Shown here one piece after another: positions 8,586 to 17,220 of a stretch of 64,000 bases of DNA. Within the stretch, counting starts at the first letter, position 1; every line of letters begins with the position of its first letter. The stretch is from Zeimonas sediminis. Lineage in GTDB: Bacteria > Pseudomonadota > Gammaproteobacteria > Burkholderiales > Burkholderiaceae_E. The stretch lies in assembly GCF_023721795.1 (NCBI RefSeq), contig NZ_JAMQYE010000001.1:248001-312000 (forward strand). Reading direction: 5' to 3'. The translations under genes were made by a program, and so were the position numbers. The notes beneath the pieces were generated by a model. The model was given only the letters and a program-made list of their open reading frames with translations, did no database searches and had not been told where the DNA came from.

Positions 8586-8635
8586 GCAAGCCCGGTCTGG
8601 ATCGAGGACCGAGCCTGGCATGGGTCGAGGACCGG
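8568..8635. repeat. 27-base tandem repeat across the pgeF stop codon
   Basis: Two and a half imperfect copies: units at 8568-8594 and 8595-8621 both begin GTCTGGATCGAGGAC, and a third, partial unit has GGGTCGAGGACCG. The first unit contains the pgeF stop, so the second and third copies are non-coding duplicates of the gene's own 3' end. The stretch to 8675 holds no gene. Confidence 0.75.
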
Positions 8636-8675
8636 GGCAGGGCGGGAATGTCCCGTTCTGCCGGGACGTCGCTGC

Positions 8676-8954
8676 TCATCGGACTGGACGCGGCGGTTCC
8701 GCTGGAGGGGCGGCGGGCGTCGTCGCTCCGGGCGACTGCTCGCTCGCCTCGCCGCCGCCGGCCTTCGCGCCGGCCTCGGCCGACGCCGCGCGTTGCCGCC
8801 GGCGTCGCCGCTCGGGGGTGCCCATCAGCCACAGCAGGATCGACAGCGGGAACAGGCCGTAGAACAGGAAGGTGGCCACACCGGCCACGAACGAGGTCTC
8901 GGTCAGCGCCATCAGCAGGGTGACGTAGATCCACGCGATGGCGACGATGTACAT
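8676..8954 (-). CDS. Small two-helix inner-membrane protein of unknown function
   Basis: 92 residues from ATG 8954, which directly precedes the first hydrophobic segment. MYIVAIAWIYVTLLMALTE and a second segment, TFLFYGLFPLSILLWLMG, are probable membrane helices. The tail is a run of arginines followed by a low-complexity Ala/Pro/Glu-rich segment, which by the positive-inside rule places it in the cytoplasm. I recognise it only as a conserved hypothetical protein found next to phaC in related bacteria; no function can be given. It is divergent from phaC. Confidence 0.6.
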   Translation of the reverse strand: MYIVAIAWIYVTLLMALTETSFVAGVATFLFYGLFPLSILLWLMGTPERRRRRQRAASAEAGAKAGGGEASEQSPGATTPAAPPAEPPRPVR

Positions 8955-9010
8955 CGGAATTCTCGTATCGGGGTGCGGCGCGCAAGCCCTTTCACGGCCG
9001 GGCGCTCGCG

Positions 9011-9038
9011 TTGACAAATGACCGGCGCAGTGCAGAAT
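9011..9038 (+). promoter_or_regulatory. Probable sigma-70 promoter of phaC
   Basis: Perfect TTGACA at 9011-9016, 16 bases, then CAGAAT at 9033-9038 (four of six matches to TATAAT). It lies 40 bases before the likely phaC start and overlaps an upstream in-frame ATG (9018), arguing that this ATG is not used. Confidence 0.55.
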
Positions 9039-9065
9039 GCCTTAAAGATACCTGCAGCCGAACCA

Positions 9066-9073
9066 AGGGAGGG
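9066..9073 (+). promoter_or_regulatory. Ribosome binding site deciding the phaC start
   Basis: AAGGGAGG four bases before ATG 9078 is a strong Shine-Dalgarno sequence. The upstream ATG at 9018 has none, so 9078 is preferred. Confidence 0.7.
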
Positions 9074-9077
9074 CTGG

Positions 9078-10931
9078 ATGCCTGGCAAGACACGGGGGAC
9101 TTCCGAAGCCGCGGGCGAGGCGCCTGCGCGCAAGCGTCGCGCGCCCGCGCAGCGGAGCGCGACCGAGGCTGCCGGAACCGCTCCGGCCAAGTCGCGGAAG
9201 TCCTCGTCGGCGTCTCGCTCCGCGAAGGCAGGCGGCACCACGAAGGCGGGCAGCGCGCCCAAGGCGCGCGGGGCGTCCAAGGCTTCCGGGGCGGCCAGGG
9301 GCGCCGCAGCGCGGGCGGACGGCGCGAGCGCGGGGGAGGCCGGGGCGGGCGGTGCCGCCCCGATGCCGCAGCCGCCGCACGTCACGCCCGATCGCCTGGC
9401 CGAGTTGCAGGCCGAGTACCTGGCACGGCTCGGCGAGATGATGTCGGGCGCGTCGGGCCAGCAGCCGGCGGACCGGCGCTTCTCCGGAGACGCCTGGCAG
9501 GCCGGCATGTTCGGCTGGACCGCCAACCTCTACCTGCTGAACGCCGAGTTCATGCGCAAGCTCGCCGAGTCGGTCGACGCCGACCCGAAGACGCAGGAGC
9601 GGATCCGGTTCGCGACGCAGCAGTGGATCGACGCGATGTCGCCGGCCAACTACCTGGCCACGAACCCCGAGGCGCAGCGCAAGCTGCTCGAGACCCGCGG
9701 CGAGAGCCTGATGCACGGCGTCCGCCACATGCTCGACGACCTGCAGAAGGGCCGGATCTCGCACACCGACGAAACCGTCTTCGAGGTCGGCCGGAACATG
9801 GCCACGACGCCCGGCAGCGTCGTCTACCAGAACGAACTGTTCCAGCTGATCCAGTACGCGCCCACCACCGCGCAGGTCGCGCGCCGGCCGCTGCTGATGG
9901 TGCCGCCCTGCATCAACAAGTACTACATCCTCGACCTGCAGCCGGCGAACTCGGTGGTCGCCTGGGCGGTCGCGCAGGGACACACGGTGTTCATGCTGTC
10001 CTGGCGGAACGTGGACGCCGAGCAGGGCGGCCTCACCTGGGACGACTACATCGAGCACGGCGTGATCGAGGCGATCCGGCGCTCGCGCGAGATCGCCGAC
10101 GTCGACCGGATCAACGTGCTCGGCTTCTGCGTGGGCGGCACGCTGCTCGGCACGGCGGCCGCCGTCCTGGCCGGGCGCGGCGAGCGGCTGATCGAGTCGA
10201 TGACGCTGCTGACCACCTTCCTCGACTTCTCGCGGCCGGGCACGATCGGCGTGTTCATCGACGAGAATTTCGTCGCCTTCCGGGAGCGCACGATCGGCGG
10301 CGGCGGCATCATGCCTGGCCGCGAGCTGGCCACCACCTTCAACTTCCTGCGCCCCAACGACCTGGTCTGGAACTACGTCGTCAGCAAGTACCTGAAGGGC
10401 GAAGACCCGCCGGCCTTCGACCTGCTCTACTGGAACGCGGACAGCACGAACCTGCCGGGTCCGATGTTCTGCTGGTACCTGCGGCACACCTACCTGCAGA
10501 ACGAGCTCAGGATTCCCGGCCGGCTTCGGGTCTGCGGCGTGCCGGTGGACCTCGGCGCGATCGAGGTGCCCACCTACATCTACGGCTCGCGCGAGGACCA
10601 CATCGTGCCCTGGCAGGGCGCGTACGAGTCCACCCGCCTGCTGAAGGGACAGAACCGCTTCGTGCTGGGCGCCAGCGGCCACATCGCCGGCGTGATCAAC
10701 CCGCCAGCGCCGAACAAGCGCAGCCACTGGACCAACGACTCGCTGCCCCAGCAGGCCGAGGACTGGTTCGACGGCGCGACCGAGCATCGCGGCAGCTGGT
10801 GGCCGGACTGGGGCCAGTGGCTCGCGCAGTTCAGCGGAGGGCTCAGGCCCGCGCCGACCGCGCCGGGCAACGCGAAGCACCGGCCGATCGAGCCGGCGCC
10901 GGGCAGCTACGTTAAGAAGAAGGCCGAGTGA
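9078..10931 (+). CDS. phaC: Class I poly(3-hydroxyalkanoate) synthase PhaC with basic N-terminal extension
   Basis: 617 residues from ATG 9078. It polymerises 3-hydroxyacyl-CoA into PHA at the granule surface. The catalytic triad is visible: Cys351 in the lipase-box-like GFCVGG, Asp507 in YGSREDHIVPW and His535 in GASGHIAG. NPLA-type PhaC motifs such as LNAEFMRKLAESV and VPPCINKYYILDL confirm class I. Unusual is the first 95 or so residues: an Ala/Ser/Gly-rich, Lys/Arg-rich low-complexity segment (KTRG, ARKRRAPAQR, PAKSRKSSSASR, SAPKARGASKAS) resembling histone-H1-like or PhaF/PhaM-type DNA-binding tails rather than the usual short PhaC N-terminus. phaB and phaR follow on the same strand; no phaA is present here. 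Confidence 0.95.
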   Translation: MPGKTRGTSEAAGEAPARKRRAPAQRSATEAAGTAPAKSRKSSSASRSAKAGGTTKAGSAPKARGASKASGAARGAAARADGASAGEAGAGGAAPMPQPPHVTPDRLAELQAEYLARLGEMMSGASGQQPADRRFSGDAWQAGMFGWTANLYLLNAEFMRKLAESVDADPKTQERIRFATQQWIDAMSPANYLATNPEAQRKLLETRGESLMHGVRHMLDDLQKGRISHTDETVFEVGRNMATTPGSVVYQNELFQLIQYAPTTAQVARRPLLMVPPCINKYYILDLQPANSVVAWAVAQGHTVFMLSWRNVDAEQGGLTWDDYIEHGVIEAIRRSREIADVDRINVLGFCVGGTLLGTAAAVLAGRGERLIESMTLLTTFLDFSRPGTIGVFIDENFVAFRERTIGGGGIMPGRELATTFNFLRPNDLVWNYVVSKYLKGEDPPAFDLLYWNADSTNLPGPMFCWYLRHTYLQNELRIPGRLRVCGVPVDLGAIEVPTYIYGSREDHIVPWQGAYESTRLLKGQNRFVLGASGHIAGVINPPAPNKRSHWTNDSLPQQAEDWFDGATEHRGSWWPDWGQWLAQFSGGLRPAPTAPGNAKHRPIEPAPGSYVKKKAE

Positions 10932-11044
10932 ACGGTGCAACGGCCCGGGGCCCGAACCGCGGCGCGCAGGCGCCGGGTGCGGCGCTCCGAAAGGAGGCGC
11001 GAGTTCGCCGCGCCGCCGACCTCACCGAATAACCGAAGCAGAGG

Positions 11045-11788
11045 ATGACGATGACCAAGAAGATCGCCTACGTGACGGGCGGAATGGGCGGAATCGGTAC
11101 GGCGATCTGCCGAAAGTTCCACGACATGGGCTACACCGTGGTGGCCGGCTGCGGGCCGACCCGCAACTTCGACAAGTGGCTCGGCGAGCAGAAGGCCGAG
11201 GGCTACACCTTTCACGCGTCGGTCGGCAACGTCGCCGACTGGGACTCGACCAAGGCGGCCTTCGACAAGGTCAAGGCCGAGATCGGCCCGATCGACATCC
11301 TGGTGAACAACGCCGGGATCACGCGCGACGGCGTCTTCCGCAAGATGTCGCTCGACGACTGGCGCTCGGTCATCGACACCAACCTGAACTCGCTGTTCAA
11401 CGTCACCAAGCAGGTGATCGACGGCATGCTCGACAAGGGCTGGGGCCGCATCATCAACATCTCGTCGGTCAACGGCGAGAAGGGGCAGTTCGGCCAGACC
11501 AACTATTCTGCGGCCAAGGCCGGCATGCACGGCTTCACGATGGCGCTGGCCCAGGAGGTCGCCAGCAAGGGGGTCACGGTCAACACCGTGTCGCCCGGCT
11601 ACATCGCGACCGACATGGTCATGGCGGTTCGCGAGGACGTCCGCGAGAAGATCATCCAGACCATCCCGGTGCGCCGGCTCGGCAAGGCCGAGGAGATCGG
11701 CTCGATCTGCAGCTGGCTGACCACCGACGACGCGGGATTCACCACCGGGGCCGACTTCTCGTGCAACGGCGGCCTGCACATGGGGTGA
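11045..11788 (+). CDS. phaB: Acetoacetyl-CoA reductase PhaB
   Basis: 247 residues; the second ATG at 11051 is also possible, with AGAGGA eight bases before it. Short-chain dehydrogenase: VTGGMGGIGTAIC near residue 11 binds the cofactor, NNAG near 92 is the structural motif, and Ser-Tyr-Lys of the active site is in NISSVNGEKGQFGQTNY-SAAK. The PhaB signature FHDMGYTVVAGCGP, and the NADPH preference seen in the family, fit reduction of acetoacetyl-CoA to (R)-3-hydroxybutyryl-CoA, the monomer for PhaC. It is 113 bases after phaC, without a convincing terminator in between, and just upstream of phaR. Confidence 0.95.
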   Translation: MTMTKKIAYVTGGMGGIGTAICRKFHDMGYTVVAGCGPTRNFDKWLGEQKAEGYTFHASVGNVADWDSTKAAFDKVKAEIGPIDILVNNAGITRDGVFRKMSLDDWRSVIDTNLNSLFNVTKQVIDGMLDKGWGRIINISSVNGEKGQFGQTNYSAAKAGMHGFTMALAQEVASKGVTVNTVSPGYIATDMVMAVREDVREKIIQTIPVRRLGKAEEIGSICSWLTTDDAGFTTGADFSCNGGLHMG

Positions 11789-11792
11789 GGAA

Positions 11793-12350
11793 ATGGCGAA
11801 CGCCATGCGACTGATCAAGAAGTACCCGAATCGCCGGCTCTACGACACGCAGACCAGTGCCTACATCACGCTGGCCGACGTCAAGCAGCTGGTGCTGGCG
11901 AACGAGGACTTCAAGGTCGTCGACGCGAAGAGCTCGGAGGACCTGACCCGGAGCATCCTGCTGCAGATCATCCTCGAGGAGGAGGCGGGCGGCACGCCGC
12001 TCTTCTCCTCGCCGATGCTCGCGCAGATCATCCGGTTCTACGGTCACGCGATGCAGGGAATGATGGGCACCTACCTGGAGAAGACGATGCAGGCCTTCGT
12101 CGAGATCCAGAACAAGATGCAGGAGCAGTCCAAGGGCTTCTACGACCCGAAGGGCATGCCGAACCCGGAGCTCTGGGCGCAGTTCATGTCGATGCAGGCG
12201 CCGATGGTCCAGGCCATGATGGGCAACTACATCGAGCAGAGCAAGAACCTGTTCGTGCAGATGCAGGAGCAGATGCAGCAGCAGACCCGCAACATGTTCC
12301 AGAACTTCCCGTTCGCGGGCACGCCGCCCGAGCCGCCGGAGCGCAAGTAG
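11793..12350 (+). CDS. phaR: Polyhydroxyalkanoate synthesis repressor PhaR
   Basis: 185 residues, four bases after phaB. The N-terminus [21 protein letters not shown] is the PHB/PHA accumulation regulator DNA-binding domain. The middle [23 protein letters not shown] is the PHB-associated domain, and the C-terminus is Gln/Met-rich ([18 protein letters not shown]). In Ralstonia and Paracoccus PhaR binds both granules and the promoters of phasin genes, releasing them when polymer accumulates. Its position after phaCB is typical of Burkholderiales. Confidence 0.95.
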   Translation: MANAMRLIKKYPNRRLYDTQTSAYITLADVKQLVLANEDFKVVDAKSSEDLTRSILLQIILEEEAGGTPLFSSPMLAQIIRFYGHAMQGMMGTYLEKTMQAFVEIQNKMQEQSKGFYDPKGMPNPELWAQFMSMQAPMVQAMMGNYIEQSKNLFVQMQEQMQQQTRNMFQNFPFAGTPPEPPERK

Positions 12351-12390
12351 CCCCGGCAGCGCGGCGCGATACAATCCGCTCTCGTCCGCA

Positions 12391-12415
12391 CGCCGCCCGA
12401 CCGGGCGGCGTTTTT
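12391..12415 (+). terminator. Rho-independent terminator after phaR
   Basis: Stem CGCCGCCC / GGGCGGCG with a four-base loop, followed by TTTTT. It ends the pha transcript before rimO. Confidence 0.85.
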
Positions 12416-12489
12416 CATTGCGGCCGGGCCCGGGCCCAGCGCGAGTCGCTGGCTGCGGTGTCCCGGCGCCGACCCGATCCGAGGCTCAA

Positions 12490-13884
12490 ATGACCGAACC
12501 CGTCCGTTCGACCCGCCGCCGGCCGCCCAGGGCGCCGAAGGTCGGCTTCGTCTCGCTCGGCTGCCCGAAGGCGCTGGTCGACTCGGAGCGGATCATCACC
12601 CAGCTGCGCGCCGAGGGCTACGACATCGCCGGCGACTACGCCGGCTCGGACCTGGTGGTCGTCAACACCTGCGGCTTCATCGACGAGGCGGTGCAGGAGT
12701 CGCTCGACGCGATCGGCGAGGCGCTGGCCGAGAACGGCAAGGTGATCGTGACCGGCTGCCTGGGCGCCCGCACCGGCGAGGGCGGCGGCAAGCTGGTCGA
12801 GCAGGTGCATCCGAAGGTGCTGGCCGTCACCGGCCCGCACGCGGCCGACGAGGTGATGACGCACGTGCACGCGCACCTGCCGAAGCCGCACGACCCGTTC
12901 ACCGACCTGGTGCCGGAGGCGGGCATCAAGCTGACGCCGAAGCACTACGCCTACCTGAAGATCTCCGAGGGCTGCAATCATCGTTGCAGCTTCTGCATCA
13001 TCCCGTCGATGCGCGGCGACCTGGTCAGCCGGCCGATCGGCGAGGTGGTGCGCGAGGCCGAGGCGCTGGTGCGCAGCGGCGTCAAGGAGCTGCTGGTGAT
13101 CTCGCAGGACACCAGCGCCTACGGGGTGGACGTCAGGTACCGGACCGGTTTCGTGAATGGCCGGCCGGTGCGCACCCGGATGACCGAGCTGGTGAAGGAG
13201 CTCGCGCAGCTGGGCGCTTGGGTCAGGCTGCACTACGTGTACCCGTACCCGCACGTCGACGAGGTGCTGCCGCTGATGGCCGAGGGAAAGGTGCTGCCCT
13301 ACCTGGACGTGCCCTTCCAGCACGCGCACCCGCGCATCCTGAAGCTGATGAAGCGGCCCGCTTCGGGCGAACGCAACATCGAGCGGATCCGGGCCTGGCG
13401 GGCGATCTGCCCGGACCTGACGATACGCAGCACCTTCATCGCCGGATTCCCCGGCGAGACCGAGGCCGAGTTCGAGTACCTGCTCGACTTCCTTCGTGAG
13501 GCCGAGCTCGACAGGGTGGGCTGCTTCGCCTACTCGCCGGTCGAAGGCGCCGCCGCCAACGAGCTGCCCGGCGCGCTGCCCGACGAGGTTCGCCACGAGC
13601 GCCAGGCGCGTTTCATGGAAGTGCAGCAGGCGATCAGCGAGCGCCGGCTGCGGCGATGGGTCGGCCGCGAGACCGAGGTGATCGTCGATGCGATCGAGCA
13701 CGACCGCAAGGCGAAGGCCTGGCGGGCGGTGGCGCGCTCGCAGGGCGACGCCCCCGAGATCGACGGCCTCGTCTACGTGGACCTGGCCGGCGAGGCGCAA
13801 GCCAAGGCCGCGCCGCCGGGGACCTTCCTTCGCGTGCGGATCGACGAGGCGGACGAGCACGACCTGTACGCGACCGCGCTCTGA
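12490..13884 (+). CDS. rimO: Ribosomal protein S12 methylthiotransferase RimO
   Basis: 464 residues from ATG 12490; the frame is open further upstream but overlaps the terminator. N-terminal MTTase domain with the three cluster cysteines ([30 protein letters not shown]), a radical [11 protein letters not shown] motif near residue 164 holding the second 4Fe-4S cluster, and a C-terminal TRAM domain ([13 protein letters not shown] onward). RimO adds a methylthio group to Asp88 (E. coli S12 numbering). It forms its own unit between the phaR terminator and metY. Confidence 0.95.
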   Translation: MTEPVRSTRRRPPRAPKVGFVSLGCPKALVDSERIITQLRAEGYDIAGDYAGSDLVVVNTCGFIDEAVQESLDAIGEALAENGKVIVTGCLGARTGEGGGKLVEQVHPKVLAVTGPHAADEVMTHVHAHLPKPHDPFTDLVPEAGIKLTPKHYAYLKISEGCNHRCSFCIIPSMRGDLVSRPIGEVVREAEALVRSGVKELLVISQDTSAYGVDVRYRTGFVNGRPVRTRMTELVKELAQLGAWVRLHYVYPYPHVDEVLPLMAEGKVLPYLDVPFQHAHPRILKLMKRPASGERNIERIRAWRAICPDLTIRSTFIAGFPGETEAEFEYLLDFLREAELDRVGCFAYSPVEGAAANELPGALPDEVRHERQARFMEVQQAISERRLRRWVGRETEVIVDAIEHDRKAKAWRAVARSQGDAPEIDGLVYVDLAGEAQAKAAPPGTFLRVRIDEADEHDLYATAL

Positions 13885-13895
13885 CTTCTTCCGGC

Positions 13896-13915
13896 CGCGC
13901 ATGAGCTCATGCGCG
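13896..13915. repeat. Perfect 20-base palindrome between rimO and metY
   Basis: CGCGCATGAGCTCATGCGCG is fully self-complementary and lies 12 bases after the rimO stop and 67 bases before the metY start. It has no loop and no T-run. It could be an operator, a weak terminator stem, or chance in GC-rich DNA. Confidence 0.45.
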
Positions 13916-13982
13916 AGCCGGCATTGCTTCGCGTGCTGCCAGCCGGCGGCGAGAATCGGGCCCCGAATCCATGGAGCCCGAG

Positions 13983-15254
13983 ATGAAGCCCGAGACCCTC
14001 GCCGTGCACGCCGGCTATTCGCCCGACCCGACCACGAAGTCGGTCGCGGTGCCGATCTACCAGACCACCTCGTACGCGTTCGACTCGGCGCAGCACGGCG
14101 CGGACCTGTTCGACCTGAAGGTCGCGGGCAACATCTACACCCGGATCATGAACCCGACGACCGACGTGCTCGAAAAGCGCGTCGCGGCGCTCGAGGGCGG
14201 CATCGCGGGGCTCGCGCTGGCCTCGGGCCAGGCGGCGATCACCTATGCGATCCAGACGATCGCCGAGGCCGGTGACAACATCGTGTCGGCCACCCGGCTC
14301 TACGGCGGCACCTACAACCTGTTCGCCCACACGCTGCCGCAATTCGGCATCGAGACCCGCTTCGCCGACGGTGAGGACCCGGTGTCGTTCGAGGGCCTGA
14401 TCGACGCGCGCACGAAGGCGGTGTTCGTCGAGAGCATCGGCAACCCGTCGGGCAGCGTGGCCGACATCGCCGCCTTCGCGAAGATCGCCCATGCGCACGG
14501 CGTGCCGCTGATCGTCGACAACACGGTGGCCTCGCCCTTCCTGCTGCGGCCGATCGAGCACGGCGCCGACATCGTCGTGCACTCGCTGACCAAGTACATC
14601 GGCGGCCACGGCAACTCGATCGGCGGCATCATCGTGGACTCGGGCAAGTTCCCGTGGGCCGAACACAAGGCCCGCTTCCGCCGGCTCAACGAGCCCGACG
14701 CGTCGTATCACGGCGTCGTCTACACCGAGGCGCTGGGCCCGGCGGCCTACATCGGGCGGGCCCGGGTCGTGCCGCTGCGCAATACCGGCGCCGCGCTGTC
14801 GCCGTTCAATGCCTTCCTGATCCTACAGGGCCTCGAGACGCTGCCGCTGCGGATGGAACGGATCTCGGCCAACGCGCTGGCGATCGCGCGCCACCTGGCG
14901 TCGCATCCGCGGGTCGAGTGGGTCCGCTATCCGGGCCTCGAGAGCTCGGCGGATCATGCGAAGGCGAAGCGCTACCTGCCAAACGGCGCCTCCGGCATCC
15001 TGTCCATCGGCCTGAAGGGTGGCCGCGAGGCCGGCGAGCGCTTCCTCGACGCGCTGCAGCTGGTGCTCCGTCTGGTCAACATCGGCGACGTGCGCACGCT
15101 GGCCACGCATCCGGCGAGCACCACGCACCGCCAACTTTCCCCGGCCGAGCTGGCCTCGGCCGGCGTGTCGCCCGAGCTGGTGCGGCTGTCGATCGGCATC
15201 GAGCACGTCGACGACCTGATCGCCGACCTCGACCGCGCAATCGCGGCGGCGTAA
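13983..15254 (+). CDS. metY: O-acetylhomoserine aminocarboxypropyltransferase (sulfhydrylase) MetY
   Basis: 423 residues from ATG 13983, chosen because GGAG lies six bases before it; an in-frame ATG at 13971 would add four residues. Cys/Met-metabolism PLP enzyme: YTRIMNPTTDVLEKRVAALEGG, ASGQAA, and the PLP lysine Lys204 in SLTKYIGGHG. The sequence VPIYQTTSYAFD and the 430-residue size fit MetY rather than MetB/MetC. It makes homocysteine from O-acetylhomoserine and sulphide. MetZ (O-succinyl) is the main alternative. Followed by a 315-base gap holding a large inverted repeat. Confidence 0.88.
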   Translation: MKPETLAVHAGYSPDPTTKSVAVPIYQTTSYAFDSAQHGADLFDLKVAGNIYTRIMNPTTDVLEKRVAALEGGIAGLALASGQAAITYAIQTIAEAGDNIVSATRLYGGTYNLFAHTLPQFGIETRFADGEDPVSFEGLIDARTKAVFVESIGNPSGSVADIAAFAKIAHAHGVPLIVDNTVASPFLLRPIEHGADIVVHSLTKYIGGHGNSIGGIIVDSGKFPWAEHKARFRRLNEPDASYHGVVYTEALGPAAYIGRARVVPLRNTGAALSPFNAFLILQGLETLPLRMERISANALAIARHLASHPRVEWVRYPGLESSADHAKAKRYLPNGASGILSIGLKGGREAGERFLDALQLVLRLVNIGDVRTLATHPASTTHRQLSPAELASAGVSPELVRLSIGIEHVDDLIADLDRAIAAA

Positions 15255-15270
15255 CCTCGCGTCGTGCGAG

Positions 15271-15509
15271 GCATTGCGGGGCAGGCCCGGGGCCGGCGCG
15301 CTTCGGCAGCGCCGAGTCGCGCAGGGCGCGTGGCCCGCGCGCGAAGCGCGCATCGTTCCTCTGACTTGCCGCCGCCTGTCCGAGCGCAGCGAACGCAGTG
15401 AGCGAAGCGAGTTCGGCGGCAGGCCACGCGCCCGAGCAACGAGGGCAGTCCGGCCGGCAGGCCGGACCGCTGTCGTCGCGCGCCGGCCCCGGGCCTGCCC
15501 CCGCAGTGC
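15271..15509. repeat. Large nested inverted repeat (about 240 bp) after metY
   Basis: The 315-base gap 15255-15569 has no gene. Its outer arms, 15278-15300 and 15479-15501, are perfectly complementary over 23 bases and extend outward with one unpaired base and one G-T pair to 15271 and 15509. A second perfect 12-bp pair (15324-15335 with 15422-15433, GGGCGCGTGGCC) lies inside. Local hairpins include GTCCGGCC-GGCA-GGCCGGAC around 15449-15468 and a GCGCG-CGAAG-CGCGC stem. It sits between the 3' ends of metY and the convergent MFS gene and has no T-run of a classical terminator. Confidence 0.75.
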
Positions 15510-15569
15510 CCGGTCTCAGGCGCTTCCTCGCCGTGCCCGAGTCCGGCTCCGGACCCGCAGCGTTCGGCT

Positions 15570-16829
15570 TCAGGCCCGCCCGCGCAGCGCCCGGCCGGCT
15601 GCCGCGGTGAGGGCCGCGCCGGCCAACAGCGCGGCCACCGCGAGCCAGGAGGCCGACACGAAGCTGCCGCTGCGCTCGGCCAGCCAGCCGCCGATCGCCG
15701 GCCCGACGATCTGGCCCACGCTGAACGCGACCGTCATTCTCGCGATCGTCTGGTCGGGGCGGTCGGCGGCCAGCGCGCGGGCGGTGGACAGGCCGAGCGC
15801 GGTGATCGCCATGAAGGTGCCGCCGAGCAGCGCGGCGCCGACCAGGATCGCGGGCGGCCCGCTGCCGAGCGCCGCCAGCGCGACGCCGATCGCCTCGAGC
15901 ACGAAGGCGGCGACGATCGCGCGGTAGGGGCCGGTGCGCGCGGCGATCTTCGCCCAGATCCAGTTCGATGGCGCGCCGGCCAGCCCCACCGCCAGCCAGG
16001 CCCAGAACTCCCAGGCGGGGGCGTCGGGAAGCCTGCGCACCATGACCACTATGAAGGTCGCGGTGATCACGTAGCCGAAGCCCAGGCAGCCGTAGCCGAC
16101 GAGCAGAAAACGCAGCGAACGGGCCGCGCCGGCAGGTGCCGGGGCCGGCTTCGCCGGGGCGGCCTGCGGGCGCGCCGCGACGGCCAGCCGGCGCCAGGGC
16201 GGGATGGCGAGCAGCGCGGCGATCGCGCCCATCGCGAGCCAGAGCGACGGCGCGCCCATGCCGGCCGAGCGGCCGGCGAACACCACGAGCGCCGACAGCG
16301 CGATGCCGGCGCCGACGCCCGAGTAGAGCAGGCTGCCCAGCATCGGCCGCGCGGTGCGGGCGGCCAGGTCGAAGATCGTGCCGGACGCGTAGACAAGAAC
16401 GAAGGCGCTGGCCATGCCGCCGGCGAAGCGCAGCAGCGCCCATCCCGCCGCTCCGGCGTCGAGCGCCATCACCGCCGTGGTGGCCACGCTGAGCGCGATG
16501 CCGGCGCGCAGGCCGAGCGCCCGGTGCCGGGCGAACACGGCGCGGGTCGCGAGCAGCGCTCCGGCGAGGTAGCCCGCGAAGTTCGCCGAGGCCACCAGGC
16601 CCGCGCCCGACAGCGACAGTCCGCCCCCCTCGAGCATCGCGGGCAGCAGCGGGGTGTAGGCGAACCGGCCGATGCCCATCGCCAGCGCCAGCGCGCAGGC
16701 GCCGGCGATCGCCGCCGCCAGCGCGGCTTCGGCCGGCCCCGGGCTCGACTGCACGCCAGGCGGTGGGCTCGGCGGTTTGCCAGGCGGTGGGCTCGGCGGC
16801 ACGCCCTGCGGCCCCGGCGCCCCGCTCAC
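15570..16829 (-). CDS. MFS transporter, YbfB/YjiJ family
   Basis: 419 residues from a GTG that overlaps the upstream MAPEG stop as GTGA. After a proline-rich N-terminal tail the first helix region AGACALALAMGIGRFAYTPL is the signature of the YbfB/YjiJ (UPF0226, MFS_4) transporters. About 12 hydrophobic helices follow, with a cytoplasmic loop rich in Ala/Pro near the middle, and GYGCLGFGYVITATFIVVMV opening the second half. Inner membrane; substrate unknown for most members. The N-terminal PPSPPPG tail is encoded by a 24-base tandem duplication. An alternative start one codon upstream (16832) exists. Confidence 0.85.
   Translation of the reverse strand: MSGAPGPQGVPPSPPPGKPPSPPPGVQSSPGPAEAALAAAIAGACALALAMGIGRFAYTPLLPAMLEGGGLSLSGAGLVASANFAGYLAGALLATRAVFARHRALGLRAGIALSVATTAVMALDAGAAGWALLRFAGGMASAFVLVYASGTIFDLAARTARPMLGSLLYSGVGAGIALSALVVFAGRSAGMGAPSLWLAMGAIAALLAIPPWRRLAVAARPQAAPAKPAPAPAGAARSLRFLLVGYGCLGFGYVITATFIVVMVRRLPDAPAWEFWAWLAVGLAGAPSNWIWAKIAARTGPYRAIVAAFVLEAIGVALAALGSGPPAILVGAALLGGTFMAITALGLSTARALAADRPDQTIARMTVAFSVGQIVGPAIGGWLAERSGSFVSASWLAVAALLAGAALTAAAGRALRGRA
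16756..16803. repeat. 24-base tandem duplication in the MFS transporter N-terminus
   Basis: Units 16756-16779 and 16780-16803 share CCAGGCGGTGGGCTCGGCGG and differ only at the last four bases. A degenerate third copy follows at 16804-16811. On the minus strand it encodes repeated PPSPPPG. Confidence 0.8.
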
Positions 16830-17203
16830 CACAGCGCCGCGAAGTACAGCGCCAGCGAAGCCAGGAAGCCGAAGGTCCAGACGATCGACCGCGCGGTGGC
16901 GCGGTCGATCACGTACAGCCAGACGTAGGCGATCCGGCACGCGACGAAGAACCCGGCCAGCAGGTCGACGACCAGCGGCGAGGCGCCCGCCTGGCTCGCG
17001 ACCAGCACGCCGGCGGCGAAGACCGGGAAGGCCTCCCACGAATTCGCCTGGGCCGCGACGGCTCGCGCGCGGTGGCCGGTCTGCGCGGCGAGCCAGGCGC
17101 GGGGGTTCCGGTTGTCGTAGTCGCGCAGGCCCCACTTGGCGATTCCGGCGCAGGCAACGGGCAGGATCGCGGCGACGACCAGGCAGACGGTGGCGAAACT
17201 CAT
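16826..17203 (-). CDS. MAPEG-family membrane protein
   Basis: 125 residues with four probable membrane helices. The segment AWLAAQTGHRARAVAAQANSWEAFP is the conserved loop of MAPEG proteins (microsomal glutathione transferase and leukotriene synthase relatives), followed by FFVACRIAYVWLYV. The bacterial clade is of uncertain enzymatic function, possibly glutathione-dependent. It is flanked by serB (17 bases upstream on the minus strand) and the MFS gene, whose start overlaps its stop, so the three are probably in one operon. Confidence 0.85.
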   Translation of the reverse strand: MSFATVCLVVAAILPVACAGIAKWGLRDYDNRNPRAWLAAQTGHRARAVAAQANSWEAFPVFAAGVLVASQAGASPLVVDLLAGFFVACRIAYVWLYVIDRATARSIVWTFGFLASLALYFAALW

Positions 17204-17220
17204 GGCGGCGGCCCCTTCGT

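Noticed and set aside
9018-9077. ATG 9018 as the phaC start
   Set aside because: It overlaps the TTGACA promoter and has no Shine-Dalgarno, while ATG 9078 has AAGGGAGG at the right distance.
13885-13982. A SAM-type riboswitch before metY
   Set aside because: The gap is under 100 bases and only the 20-base palindrome is structured; I could not fit any SAM riboswitch core.
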